A DNA stretch of 64,000 bases. Origin: Bacteroidaceae bacterium (GTDB taxonomy: Bacteria; Bacteroidota; Bacteroidia; Bacteroidales; Bacteroidaceae). The stretch lies in contig JAGAQH010000042.1 in the NCBI GenBank assembly GCA_017622815.1, positions 62,001 through 126,000 on the forward strand. Reading direction: 5' to 3'. Below the pieces are notes generated by a model, which saw only the letters and a program-made list of their open reading frames with translations, did not search any database and was not told where the DNA came from. The translations under genes were made by a program, and so were the position numbers. This document shows positions 49,865-59,700 of the stretch, piece after piece (the first letter of the stretch is position 1; the number at the start of each line of letters is the position of its first letter).

Positions 49865-52099
49865 TTGAGAAAACTACTGACAATACTGGCATTGATAACT
49901 ATAGTGGGCCTACCTTCGTGGGCCCGCTTTGCTGTATCAGGCCAAAGCGATGACTACCTGTTGGAGGACATCCAGGAAGAATACAGAGAACAGGACAACG
50001 ACAGGAATTCCACCTCGTGGGGACGAGACACAACACGCGGAAAACAGAAACCGCTGCCCATGGGAGTGTTCCAGTGGAAAATAGACAAACGCCTGGGAAC
50101 CGTAATACCGGCAGAGAATACTGACACGGCCGTACATAACTTCCAGAACTGGAAGATGCAGGATGGCATGACAGGAGCGTATTCACATATCGGCAATACA
50201 GGCTCTGCACGCATGTCGCGTATATTCATGGACAGAAAGGAGGACCGCGACTTTATCTTCCTGACACCCTTGACCTACTTCCGAAACAGTGTTTCCGACT
50301 TCCTCTTTACAAACACAAAAAGTCCTATCACCAACATAGCATACCACTCCTGTGGCAACAAACAAAATGGAGAAGACAGGGTAAGAGGTAATTTCGCGAC
50401 AAACATCAACAAGATTTCCGGCATAGGCTTCTGCCTGGACTACAACTATGCACGCGGATACTACTCAAACCAGCAAAACAGCCAGTTCGGAGCAGTCATA
50501 TATGGCTATTATAGGGGTGACCGTTACAACATGCATGCCTACATCAATGCCAACCACATGAAGAATGCAGAGAACGGCGGATTGGTGGAAGACTCCTACA
50601 TAACGGAACCATGGAAATACCAGCAGAAGTTCGGCACCAAGGACATACCCGTAAACCTCAACTCCACATGGAACAAGAATGATGACCAGAACTACTACCT
50701 GACCCACAGATACAATATGGGCTATGACCGCGAGATTGAGGTTCCGGATTCTCTGAAACCCCAACCTCCCTCTGACTCGGAACTGCTTTATGAACTTGAC
50801 GACTCTATCCGTGTACAACTTAATTCCGACAGCGTTTCACGCCAACTCGCCATTGACTCTCTTCGCGCCAAATGGGAGCGTGAACTGATAAAGCCAACAG
50901 AGTTCGTTTCCGTGGCAAGTGTCATACATACGCTACAGATAAGGAATCTGAATCACACATTTTACGATCAGGGCAACAACTCGGGATATTACACCAACAT
51001 ATATTGGGGTGAAGGCGGCAACATCAAGGACGTAACCAACGTAATGAGTGTCCGCAACACTGTTGGCCTTGCCATGAACGAAGGCTTCAGGAAATGGGTG
51101 AAAATGGGCCTGACGTTCTTTGCCACGCATGAATACCGGAAATACAGACAGCCCACACACCTGCCGGACACGACCTTCCAGAGCAGCGAAAGCGAGCATG
51201 AGGTGCTTATAGGCGCAGAATTGCGAAAGGCAAAAGGAAAGACTCTGCACTATAATGCCAATGGCGAGTTTTGCCTTGTGGGACCTAATGTGGGCGATTT
51301 CAACATAAGGGCTGAGGGTGACCTGAATTTCAGACTTGGCAAACGCGACACCGCCACACTGATAGTGAGGGCAAACATACAAAACCAGAAGCCTACATAC
51401 CTGTTGCGGAATTATCGCAATGCCTACGTACATTGGGACAACAACAACCTTTCCAGACAATTCCGCACCGGACTGCAAGGTGAAATAAAATATAGCAGGA
51501 CACGTACAAGACTGCGCTTCGGGTGGGAGAACCTCACCAATTACACGTATCTGGCAATGCAGAACACGCTAAAGCCGGGAGCAGCCACAGGAAGCACCAT
51601 ACCAGGCGACTATACCCATAGTGTCTGTGTGCGTCAGAGTGATGCAAGCGTGCAGGTCTTCACGGCATCCATATCCCAGGACCTGGTATGGAAGATATTG
51701 GGGTGGGAAAACGAGGTTACCTTCCAGCACAGCACTAACCAGGACATACTGCCGTTGCCGGCCATAAACATATATTCAAACCTCTATTTGCATTTCCGCA
51801 TAGCCAAGGTTCTGCGCGTGCAACTGGGCGGTGATATACGTTTCTTTACCGGCTACCATGCCCCGGACTATTTCGGTGCTGTCGGATTGTTCGCTGTCCA
51901 GGATGCCAACAATCCTCGAATGACAATCGGAAAATACCCGATAGTCAATGTTTACGCAAACTTGCATCTTAAACATTGCCGTATTTATGTCAATGCCGCA
52001 CATGTCAATGCAGGAGCTGGCAACATGTTCCTTGCACCGCACATGCCAATGAATCCGATGACCATAAACTTCGGCGTATCGTGGAACTTCTTTAACTAA
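49865..52099 (+). CDS. Putative outer-membrane porin (Porin_10 family)
   Basis: This 744-residue protein has a signal peptide (RKLLTILALITIVGLPSWA). The N-terminal part FLTPLTYFRNSVSDFLFTNT with SPITNIAYHSCGNKQNGEDR matches Bacteroidetes Porin_10 proteins. The rest is rich in alternating aromatic beta-strands and ends in a terminal Phe-containing strand (NFGVSWNFFN), suited to BAM insertion. The frame opens with TTG at 49865 and no in-frame ATG precedes the signal peptide, so a TTG start is likely. The solute is unknown. The oxidoreductase gene follows at 6 bases. Confidence 0.85.
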   Translation: MRKLLTILALITIVGLPSWARFAVSGQSDDYLLEDIQEEYREQDNDRNSTSWGRDTTRGKQKPLPMGVFQWKIDKRLGTVIPAENTDTAVHNFQNWKMQDGMTGAYSHIGNTGSARMSRIFMDRKEDRDFIFLTPLTYFRNSVSDFLFTNTKSPITNIAYHSCGNKQNGEDRVRGNFATNINKISGIGFCLDYNYARGYYSNQQNSQFGAVIYGYYRGDRYNMHAYINANHMKNAENGGLVEDSYITEPWKYQQKFGTKDIPVNLNSTWNKNDDQNYYLTHRYNMGYDREIEVPDSLKPQPPSDSELLYELDDSIRVQLNSDSVSRQLAIDSLRAKWERELIKPTEFVSVASVIHTLQIRNLNHTFYDQGNNSGYYTNIYWGEGGNIKDVTNVMSVRNTVGLAMNEGFRKWVKMGLTFFATHEYRKYRQPTHLPDTTFQSSESEHEVLIGAELRKAKGKTLHYNANGEFCLVGPNVGDFNIRAEGDLNFRLGKRDTATLIVRANIQNQKPTYLLRNYRNAYVHWDNNNLSRQFRTGLQGEIKYSRTRTRLRFGWENLTNYTYLAMQNTLKPGAATGSTIPGDYTHSVCVRQSDASVQVFTASISQDLVWKILGWENEVTFQHSTNQDILPLPAINIYSNLYLHFRIAKVLRVQLGGDIRFFTGYHAPDYFGAVGLFAVQDANNPRMTIGKYPIVNVYANLHLKHCRIYVNAAHVNAGAGNMFLAPHMPMNPMTINFGVSWNFFN

Positions 52100-52105
52100 G
52101 CGAAA

Positions 52106-53086
52106 ATGAAAAACATTAACTGGGGATTTATAGGATGCGGTGAAGTGACCGAACGGAAAAGCGGCCCGGCCTTCAACAAGATAGAAGGCAGCAGTATCGT
52201 GGCGGTGATGTCGCGCAGCAAGGAAAAGGCGGCATCCTATGCAGAGCGGCACAACATACCGCGATACTACACGGATGCACAGTCGCTCATCAACGACCCT
52301 CAGGTAAATGCCGTCTACATCGCCACCCCACCCTCGTCTCATGCCACGTATGCCATTATGGCCATGAAGGCAGGAAAGCCCGTGTATGTGGAAAAACCAT
52401 TGGCGGCATCGTACATGGATTGCCAACGTGTAATGCACATCAGCGCCCAAACCGGCGTACCGTGCTTTGTGGCGTATTACCGCAGGTGTCTTCCTTACTT
52501 CAACAAGATACGCACTCTTATAGAGCAAGGCACGATAGGCAAGGTCATAAACGTACAGATACGATTCTCTGCACCTCCGCGCGACCTTGACTACAACAGT
52601 ACCAACCTGCCATGGCGTGTCCAGCGCGATATTGCCGGAGGAGGATATTTCTATGACCTTGCCCCGCATCAGATAGACTTGCTTCAGGAACTTTTCGGAC
52701 CAATAGTCTATGTTGCCGGATTTCACGGAAACAGAGGCGGGCTTTATCAGACAGAAGACACGGTATCTGCTTCCTTCGCTTTCCAGGACGGCCTTCCGGG
52801 AAGCGGCAGCTGGTGCTTTGTCGGACACGAAAGTGCCAAGACCGACCAGATAGAACTGATTGGAGAAAAGGGGCGTATATGCTTCTCCGTATTTACATAC
52901 GACCCCATCATTCTTCAGACAAGCAACGGACGAGAGGAAATCGTTGTCCAAAATCCCAACCATGTCCAACTTCCGCTCATCCAACAAGTGGTAAGGCATC
53001 TGCAGGGCCTTGAGACATGCAATTCTGATTGTGTTTCCGCAACAACCGTCAACTGGGTTATGGACCGTATTCTGGGTAAGATTTGA
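52106..53086 (+). CDS. Gfo/Idh/MocA-family oxidoreductase
   Basis: This 326-residue NAD(P)-dependent dehydrogenase has a Rossmann domain with NWGFIGCGEVTERKSGPAFN, VNAVYIATPPSSHATYAIMA and the EKP motif (KPVYVEKPLAASYMDC). The C-terminal domain has GGGYFYDLAPHQIDLLQELF, where His is the likely catalytic residue. The family oxidises or reduces sugars, inositols and related polyols. The substrate cannot be assigned. It is the last gene of the DUF4468-porin operon. Confidence 0.9.
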   Translation: MKNINWGFIGCGEVTERKSGPAFNKIEGSSIVAVMSRSKEKAASYAERHNIPRYYTDAQSLINDPQVNAVYIATPPSSHATYAIMAMKAGKPVYVEKPLAASYMDCQRVMHISAQTGVPCFVAYYRRCLPYFNKIRTLIEQGTIGKVINVQIRFSAPPRDLDYNSTNLPWRVQRDIAGGGYFYDLAPHQIDLLQELFGPIVYVAGFHGNRGGLYQTEDTVSASFAFQDGLPGSGSWCFVGHESAKTDQIELIGEKGRICFSVFTYDPIILQTSNGREEIVVQNPNHVQLPLIQQVVRHLQGLETCNSDCVSATTVNWVMDRILGKI

Positions 53087-53131
53087 CGTCCGGCCACATG
53101 CCCCTGCTCTTGGTTTAACTTGATACATGTG

Positions 53132-53185
53132 TATATATAATAAGGGTTCCAAAGCCGACAATCCGGTCACACCTTATTATATATA
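53132..53185. terminator. Long AT-rich hairpin after the oxidoreductase gene
   Basis: TATATATAATAAGG (53132-53145) pairs with CCTTATTATATATA (53172-53185), extended outside by further TA pairs; the loop is 26 bases. It probably terminates the porin operon, though the large loop is unusual. Confidence 0.55.
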
Positions 53186-53241
53186 TACATACATTATACC
53201 AAAAAGTGCATCAAGTATTTGGCATTAGTCTAAATATTTCC

Positions 53242-53249
53242 TATCTTTG
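53242..53249 (+). promoter_or_regulatory. -7 promoter element of the phosphosugar mutase gene
   Basis: TATCTTTG matches TAnnTTTG and lies 46 bases before the ATG. Confidence 0.6.
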
Positions 53250-53295
53250 TATGCACGAATGTGATTATTTATTAACATTAAATCTATAATTTATC

Positions 53296-55038
53296 ATGGA
53301 TCAGGAATTGATTTTGCGTTGTCAGGCCGAGGCTCAGAAGTGGCTCGACAGTGACAAGTATGATGCCGAAACAAAGGCAGAGGTGAAGGCTCTCTTGGAC
53401 AATGAGGACAAGACTCCTCTGATTGACGCCTTCTATCAGAGTCTGGAATTCGGTACAGGTGGTCTGCGCGGTATCATGGGCGTGGGCACCAACCGCATGA
53501 ACAAGTACATCGTGGGCATGGCCACACAGGGCTTTGCCAACTACATCAACAAGGCCTTCCCCGAGGGAGGACAGAGCGTGGTTGTTGGTCATGACTGCCG
53601 CAACAACGGACGCATGTTTGCCGAGAGCGTTGCCGCCATCTTCAGTGCCAACGGTATCAAGGCATACTTGTTTGAAAGCCTCCGTCCCACACCCGAAATC
53701 AGTTTTGCCATCCGTCAGTTGGGTGCTGTTGCCGGTGTAAACGTAACCGCTTCCCACAACCCCAAGGAGTACAACGGATACAAGGCTTACTGGGCAGACG
53801 GTGCACAGGTACTAGCTCCACACGACAAGGGTATCATCGACGAGGTGAACAAGGTGCAGATTGAAGACGTCAAGTTTGAACCCAACTGGGACCTCATCCA
53901 GGTTATCGGCGGCGAAATGGACTATGACTACATGACCGCCGTGAAGGAGGCCATGATAGACCAGGATGTCATCCTGCGCCAGAAGGACCTGAACATCGTT
54001 TACAGCGCCATGCACGGTACAGGCCGTGTCATCGTTCCCTTGTGTCTGCGCTCATGGGGCTTCCAGAACATCAACGTTGTTCCCGAGCAGATGATTGTGG
54101 ACGGCGACTTCCCCACCGTTGTCAGCCCCAACCCCGAGAATGCCGAGGCTATGACACTGGGCATGAACCTGGGCACCAAGTTGAATGCCGACCTCGTTGT
54201 TGCAACCGACCCCGACGCCGACCGTCTGGCCATCGTTTGCCGCAACCCCGAGGGCGAATGGCAGATTATCAACGGCAACCAGACCGCCATGATGTTCGTT
54301 TACTACATCATCAAGAACAAGATTGCCCTTGGCCAACTCAAGCCCAGCGACTTCCTCGTGAAGACCATCGTTACCACCGAGGTAATCGCCGAGATGGCAA
54401 AGAAGAACAACGTGGAACTGCGCGACTGCTACACCGGTTTCAAGTGGATTGCACGCGAGATAGCCATTTCCGAAGGCAAGCAGAAGTACATCGGTGGCGG
54501 TGAGGAAAGTTTCGGCTTCCTGCCCTACGACAAGGTACGCGACAAGGACGCTCCAGCCAGCATCTGCCTTATCTGTGAAATCGCAGCATGGGCCAAGGAT
54601 CAGGGCAAGACCCTGTACGACCTGCTGATGGACATCTACAAGGAGTATGGCTTCAGTTTCGAGTACACCATCAACGTTACCAAGCCCGGTAAGTCAGGTG
54701 CCGACGAAATCAAGCAGATGATGGTAGATTTCCGCGGCGACAAGGCTCCCAAGGAGATTGCCGGCAGTCCTGTTGTCCTCACCAAGGACTACCAGACTCT
54801 GGTTGCCAAGGACGGTCAGGGCAACGAAAGCAAACTGGACTTCCCCGCAACAAGCAACGTGCTGCAGTACTTCTGCGAGGACGGCACAAAGATAAGCGTA
54901 CGTCCCTCCGGCACAGAGCCGAAGATCAAGTTCTATTGCGAAATCAAGGACACCATGTCCTGCGCATGCCAGTACACAGAACTGGTAGAGAAGGCCAAGG
55001 CCAAGGTGGAGGAAATCAAGAAGTCCCTCGGACTTTAA
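53296..55038 (+). CDS. Phospho-sugar mutase (phosphoglucomutase/phosphomannomutase family)
   Basis: This 580-residue alpha-D-phosphohexomutase has all four domains: the N-terminal FGTGGLRGIMGVGTNRMN, the phosphoserine loop VTASHNPKEYNGYKAYWADG, the metal loop VATDPDADRLAIVCRN, the sugar loop GGGEESFGFLPYDKVRDKDA, and the phosphate-binding RPSGTEPKIKFYCEIK. The length and GEESFG loop place it with PgcA-like glucose-1-phosphate/glucose-6-phosphate mutases. It links central metabolism to UDP-sugar supply. The codon bias is strong, as for a highly expressed gene. Its last 55 bases and terminator recur 650 bases downstream. Confidence 0.94.
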   Translation: MDQELILRCQAEAQKWLDSDKYDAETKAEVKALLDNEDKTPLIDAFYQSLEFGTGGLRGIMGVGTNRMNKYIVGMATQGFANYINKAFPEGGQSVVVGHDCRNNGRMFAESVAAIFSANGIKAYLFESLRPTPEISFAIRQLGAVAGVNVTASHNPKEYNGYKAYWADGAQVLAPHDKGIIDEVNKVQIEDVKFEPNWDLIQVIGGEMDYDYMTAVKEAMIDQDVILRQKDLNIVYSAMHGTGRVIVPLCLRSWGFQNINVVPEQMIVDGDFPTVVSPNPENAEAMTLGMNLGTKLNADLVVATDPDADRLAIVCRNPEGEWQIINGNQTAMMFVYYIIKNKIALGQLKPSDFLVKTIVTTEVIAEMAKKNNVELRDCYTGFKWIAREIAISEGKQKYIGGGEESFGFLPYDKVRDKDAPASICLICEIAAWAKDQGKTLYDLLMDIYKEYGFSFEYTINVTKPGKSGADEIKQMMVDFRGDKAPKEIAGSPVVLTKDYQTLVAKDGQGNESKLDFPATSNVLQYFCEDGTKISVRPSGTEPKIKFYCEIKDTMSCACQYTELVEKAKAKVEEIKKSLGL

Positions 55039-55070
55039 TCACTACCGTAACAGGTAAGATAATCTAATAA

Positions 55071-55100
55071 AGGGCTCTAAATTTGTATATTTAGAGCCCT
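55071..55100 (+). terminator. Terminator of the mutase gene
   Basis: AGGGCTCTAAAT (55071-55082) pairs with ATTTAGAGCCCT (55089-55100) around a 6-base loop, then CTTGTT. Confidence 0.8.
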
Positions 55101-55128
55101 CTTGTTATAAATATCAGTCATAGAATAT

Positions 55129-55674
55129 ATGCGTAGCCTCCTTCAATCCAATAGATTTATATTATACATTTGCATCATTTTTACTGCCCTGACATGCAGT
55201 TCGTGCACTTCCGATGAAGAAGACAACGCACAGAACTCCGGTAATGGCATAATATACGTTAACGGCAAAAAGTACAAGTTGTTTTATGATTACCCGGAAA
55301 TATTCCCTCCTGCCTGTTATGACAAGTCATATGGGGATTTGTTCTTTACGACAAACTTTTGGTATATAGAAGGCAGAGCGGAATTTTCCTTTAAGTTGGC
55401 AGATATAGGCTCTATTGATGAACTGAAGATAGGTAAGGATTATGTTGCAGAAGAGATAGTCGAGGTGCTGTATATGGGATATTTTGGCGACTATCTTACA
55501 AAGTTTGACGACATCAGCAGTAAACTAACGGTAGAAGAAAAGGGAGATAACTATATTAATATCAGATTAAAGGACTTCTCATTCCTAAAGTCCTTTGAGG
55601 GGTCGGAACGTGCAAACAGATTTACTATAAACGGTAAGATTAAATACACTAAGTCAGAAAATATCTGCGATTAG
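55129..55674 (+). CDS. Hypothetical lipoprotein
   Basis: This 181-residue protein has a lipoprotein signal (FILYICIIFTALTCSSC; lipid-modified Cys near residue 25) followed by the Asp/Glu-rich SDEEDN, which is like the outer-surface export signal of Bacteroidetes lipoproteins. The mature part is a beta-rich domain (GIIYVNGKKYKLFYDYPEIF, GRAEFSFKLADIGSIDELKI) of no recognised family. It is AT-rich and uses rarer codons than the mutase before it. It is bracketed by two copies of the mutase 3' end with terminator, so it looks like an insertion. Confidence 0.75.
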   Translation: MRSLLQSNRFILYICIIFTALTCSSCTSDEEDNAQNSGNGIIYVNGKKYKLFYDYPEIFPPACYDKSYGDLFFTTNFWYIEGRAEFSFKLADIGSIDELKIGKDYVAEEIVEVLYMGYFGDYLTKFDDISSKLTVEEKGDNYINIRLKDFSFLKSFEGSERANRFTINGKIKYTKSENICD

Positions 55675-55685
55675 CCACCCACCGC

Positions 55686-55742
55686 TCTGGTAGAGAAGGC
55701 CAGGGCCAAGGTGGAGGAAAACAAGAATTCCCTCTGGCTTTA
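55686..55742 (+). repeat. Degenerate second copy of the mutase 3' end
   Basis: CTGGTAGAGAAGGCCAGGGC and the following bases match 54982-55038 with a few substitutions; the original stop codon context is altered (CTTTACTC for CTTTAATC). It is not open as a gene. Confidence 0.8.
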
Positions 55743-55785
55743 CTCTCTCTCCACCATCGCCTGCTGAGGCAAATAAAATAAATAT

Positions 55786-55817
55786 AGGGTTCTAACATTT
55801 TGCCATGTTAGAACCCT
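55786..55817 (+). terminator. Terminator after the lipoprotein gene
   Basis: AGGGTTCTAACAT pairs with ATGTTAGAACCCT around a 6-base loop, then TATTCATTG. It resembles the mutase terminator in sequence (AGGGnTCTAA) and position after the duplicated 3' end, and it also faces panB. Confidence 0.8.
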
Positions 55818-55874
55818 TATTCATTGTCAATGTTATTTATGTCATCCCGGAAGGTAGCAATGCCGTTTCCGTTC

Positions 55875-56693
55875 TTAGTACCTCTCTCCCTCGTTGGGGA
55901 AGTCCTCGGTCTTCACGTCGGTGATGTACTGGCCGATGGCTTCGGTCATGACTGAGAAGAGGTCGGCATAGCGACGAAGGAACTTGGGAGAGAAACCCTT
56001 GTTCATGCCCAGCATGTCGTGGATGACAAGCACCTGACCGTCGGCAGGACCTGCGCCTATGCCTATGACGGGGATGGTGAGTTCCTGGCACACTCGCTGG
56101 CAGAGGGCGGCGGGAATCTTCTCCAGCACCAGGGCAAAACATCCGGCGTCCTCCAGGGCATGGGCATCGGAAATAAGTTTCTCCGCCTCGGCATCCTCCT
56201 TGGCACGTACGGTATATGTACCATACTTGTTGATGCTCTGGGGCATGAGGCCGAGGTGCCCCATCACGGGGATACCGGCATCGAGGATGGCACGCACGGT
56301 GTCTATTATCTCCACGCCTCCCTCCAGTTTGAGGGCATCGGCATGGGTTTCCTTCATGATGCGTATGGCATTGGCAACACCCTCGGTGCGGCTCACCTGA
56401 TATGAACCGAAGGGCATGTCACAAACCACCAGTGAGCGCCTTACACCGCGTACCACGCTCTTGGCATGATATATCATCTGCTCCACGCTGATGGGCAGAG
56501 TGGTTACGTTGCCCGCCATTACGTTGGAGGCACTGTCTCCCACCAGGATGATGTCCATTCCTGCCTGGTCAACGATCTGTGCCATGGTGTAGTCGTAAGC
56601 CGTAAGCATGGCAATCTTCTTGCCCTGCTGCTTCATCTCTATGAGTCGGTGTGTAGTAACCTTTCGTGTGTCTTCTACTAAATATCCAGCCAT
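55875..56693 (-). CDS. panB: 3-methyl-2-oxobutanoate hydroxymethyltransferase
   Basis: This 272-residue TIM-barrel enzyme makes ketopantoate from alpha-ketoisovalerate and 5,10-methylene-THF, the first step of pantothenate synthesis. Clear motifs are [81 protein letters not shown] and [20 protein letters not shown]. The metal ligands (Asp in GDSAS, Asp, Glu in LEGG) and catalytic Glu are present. It has a TACCTTTG promoter (56723-56730, minus strand) divergent from the helicase gene. Confidence 0.96.
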   Translation of the reverse strand: MAGYLVEDTRKVTTHRLIEMKQQGKKIAMLTAYDYTMAQIVDQAGMDIILVGDSASNVMAGNVTTLPISVEQMIYHAKSVVRGVRRSLVVCDMPFGSYQVSRTEGVANAIRIMKETHADALKLEGGVEIIDTVRAILDAGIPVMGHLGLMPQSINKYGTYTVRAKEDAEAEKLISDAHALEDAGCFALVLEKIPAALCQRVCQELTIPVIGIGAGPADGQVLVIHDMLGMNKGFSPKFLRRYADLFSVMTEAIGQYITDVKTEDFPNEGERY

Positions 56694-56722
56694 TAGTTTC
56701 TTCTTTTATCCTTAAACGCGTG

Positions 56723-56760
56723 CAAAGGTACAACAATTTGGTGGAAAATAAGTATCTTTG
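56723..56760. promoter_or_regulatory. Divergent promoters of panB and the AddA-like gene
   Basis: The minus strand TACCTTTG at 56723-56730 serves panB. The plus strand TATCTTTG at 56753-56760 serves the helicase, whose ATG is at 56786. The elements are only 22 bases apart, so the two polymerases would compete. Confidence 0.65.
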
Positions 56761-56785
56761 CGGGCATAAAACAAACTATGACGGC

Positions 56786-59700
56786 ATGAATTCCACACTG
56801 AACATATACAAGGCTTCGGCGGGTAGCGGAAAGACCTTCACGCTGACCGTGGAGTACATCTACCTGATGGTGCGCCCTCAGGCCGAGGAGGAATACAGAC
56901 ACACGCTGGCGGTGACTTTCACCAACAAGGCTACGGCCGAGATGAAGAACCGCATACTGCAGCACCTCTACGGCATCTGGAAGGCACTGCCCAGCAGCAA
57001 GGGCTATGTTGGCAAACTGATGGAGAAACTCGGCGGCAACGGCTATGACATGAGCCTGGAGCAGTTGCGCGAAAGAAGCGGCGAGGCACTGAGCATGATA
57101 CTGCACGACTACAGCCATTTCCGTGTGGAGACGATAGACAGTTTCTTCCAGAGCGTACTGAGGTCGCTGGCCAGGGAACTGGGACAGAGTTCCAAGATGC
57201 AGGTGGACCTGAATGACACTGAGGTGCTGGAACTGGCCGTGGACCGCATGATTGACTCGCTGGACATAGACAATACACTCAGAAAGATAGTGGTGCAGTA
57301 CGTTACGGACGAACTGGACGAGAACGGCAGGTGGAACATACAGGCCTCTATCAAGGACTTTGCAAAGTGCATCTTCAAAGAGGACTTCATGCAAAGGAGC
57401 AACGAGGAGCGCGACACCATTTCCGACTACGCCAAGGTGAGGCAGTTCCGCACCGAGATGAAACGTCTGATGGAAGAGGCTACAGAAGAATTGAAGGCAC
57501 AGGCAGGGAGCATGCTCGGGGACGTACAACGCACCTGCACACCGGAACTGGTGGGCAAGAGACTGCCGTCGCCGGCAACGTACCTGCTGAACATCCTCAA
57601 GGAAAAAGAGAACAGGCAGGTGACCAAGGGCAAGACCTTCAATGAATTCCTGGAGGACGGTTCGGTACTGCTGCTGACAAAGTACAGGAGCGATGCCTCT
57701 GCCTGCTCGGCAATGCATGCGCTGAGCGACAGGTTCTGCAAGTTCCTTGAAATGGAGAAGGAACTGAACCGCAAGTTCAACACCGCCAAACTGGCCAGAA
57801 ACTATACCAACCAACTCCAACTCCTCTCACGCATAGACGAGATAGTGAGGGACATCAACGAAGAGAGGGAAACCTTCCCCCTGTCGCGCACACCCACCCT
57901 GCTCTCTCGCCTGATAGACGGTCAGGACAATCCCTTCGTGTTCGAGAAGATTGGCACCGTGTTGAGGAACATCATGATAGACGAGTTCCAGGACACGAGC
58001 CGCCTGCAATGGGACAACTTCCGAGTGCTCCTGTTCGAGAACCAGGCACTGGGCGGCACCGACCTCATAGTGGGCGACATAAAGCAGAGCATCTACCGCT
58101 GGAGGGGCGGAGAATGGAGCCTGCTGAGCAACCTGGCCGACAATATGGGAACGTGGAACCCGCGCACCGAGACGCTGGACACCAACTACCGAAGCGAGCA
58201 CCGCATCATAGACTTCAACAACCGCCTATTCCCCAAGGCGGCACTACTGCTGGACAACATAGCGCCTGATGCCAGGTTCCGCATAGGAGGTGAAGGGGGA
58301 ATATATGCCGACGTGGTGCAGAAGACCTCGCCCGGCAAGGTCAGGGACCCCAAGGGATTCTGGAGCGTGTCCCTTCGCATCAAGGGCACAAAGACCAACG
58401 GACACCCCGTGCTCACCAGCGAAGAGGAACAGGAGTGGATGTACGGCGACATGCTACGCCAGATATGCTCCCTGCACGATGCAGGCCTGCCCCTGGAAAA
58501 GATGGCCATACTTCTGCGAAAGAACAACAATACCACCTCCATACTTGAATACTTCGAGCAGCACGCCCCCGAGGGCATACGCATAGCCAGCGACGAGGCC
58601 TACCTGCTGGGCAACAGTTCCATAGTGACGATACTCATCTCCGCCATGCGCATACTCATAGAGGACTACGAGGCAAAGCCCCTGCCCTACCACCAGTTCC
58701 TGATGCACTACATGCCCAGGATAAAGAAGGCGGACCTGAGCATGGACAACATCATGCGCACCAATGCCATGGACCTGCTGCCGGCCTTCCTCACCGAGGA
58801 GCGAGACAGGCTCAAACAGATGCCTCTCTACGAACTGGTGGAGGAACTCTACCGCAGGCTTGACCTGAAGGAACTATCCGAACAGGAGGCCTACCACTAT
58901 GCCTTCCTGGACACGGTGCAGACATACCTGAGGGACAACCCCAACGACCTGCATTCCTTCCTGAACGAATGGGACACCACCCTGCACAAGCAGGCCATAC
59001 CATCGGGCAAGCAGGAGGGCATAAGGGTGCTGACCATACACAAGTCCAAGGGACTGGAGTTCCACACCGTACTGCTTCCGCATTGCGACTGGAACCTGGA
59101 GAAGGACATGGGCGACACCCTGTGGTGCGAGGCCGAAGACGGACACGAGGAATACAACACTCTGGGCAGAATGCCGGTGGCAAAGACTGGTGTCATGGCC
59201 AAGTCATACTACCAGGGACGATACCACGAGGAACACCTGCAAAGCCGCGTGGACGAACTGAACGCCCTGTATGTGGCACTGACACGCGCCTCGTGCAACA
59301 TGTACATCTGGGCCTCGTACAACGGCAAGAGCGTGGTGGAGACACAGGAGGTGGGAAACCTGCTGAACGATTGCCTGAACCCCAAGGGAGAATACACCGA
59401 TGGAGTGTGGCACGGGCAGGAGGGCACTCCCATCACCGCGGTGGAACAGGAGAAGGCAAGCGACAACCGCATGCTGCCCGACTTCAGCCCCCACATCGTG
59501 AAGATGCAGAGTTACAAGGCACGGCTGAACTTCCGCCAGAGCAACGAGGCAAAGGAGATGTTCGGACACAGCGACGAGGCACGCTCGCTGGGCGTCCTGT
59601 ACCACAATGTGATGGCCGAAATCAGGGATGCCGCCGACATTGTCCAGACCTTGGAAAGGAACCGCATGAAAGGCATGCTCACACAGGAGCAGCACGACGA

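Noticed and set aside
51776-53170. Long minus-strand open frame (464 codons) opposite the porin and oxidoreductase genes
   Set aside because: It is antisense to two well-supported genes, has no family motif and has an amino-acid composition typical of a shadow frame.
56693-57820. Minus-strand open frame of 375 codons opposite the AddA-like gene
   Set aside because: It is antisense to a helicase with all motifs in place, and no domain is recognisable.
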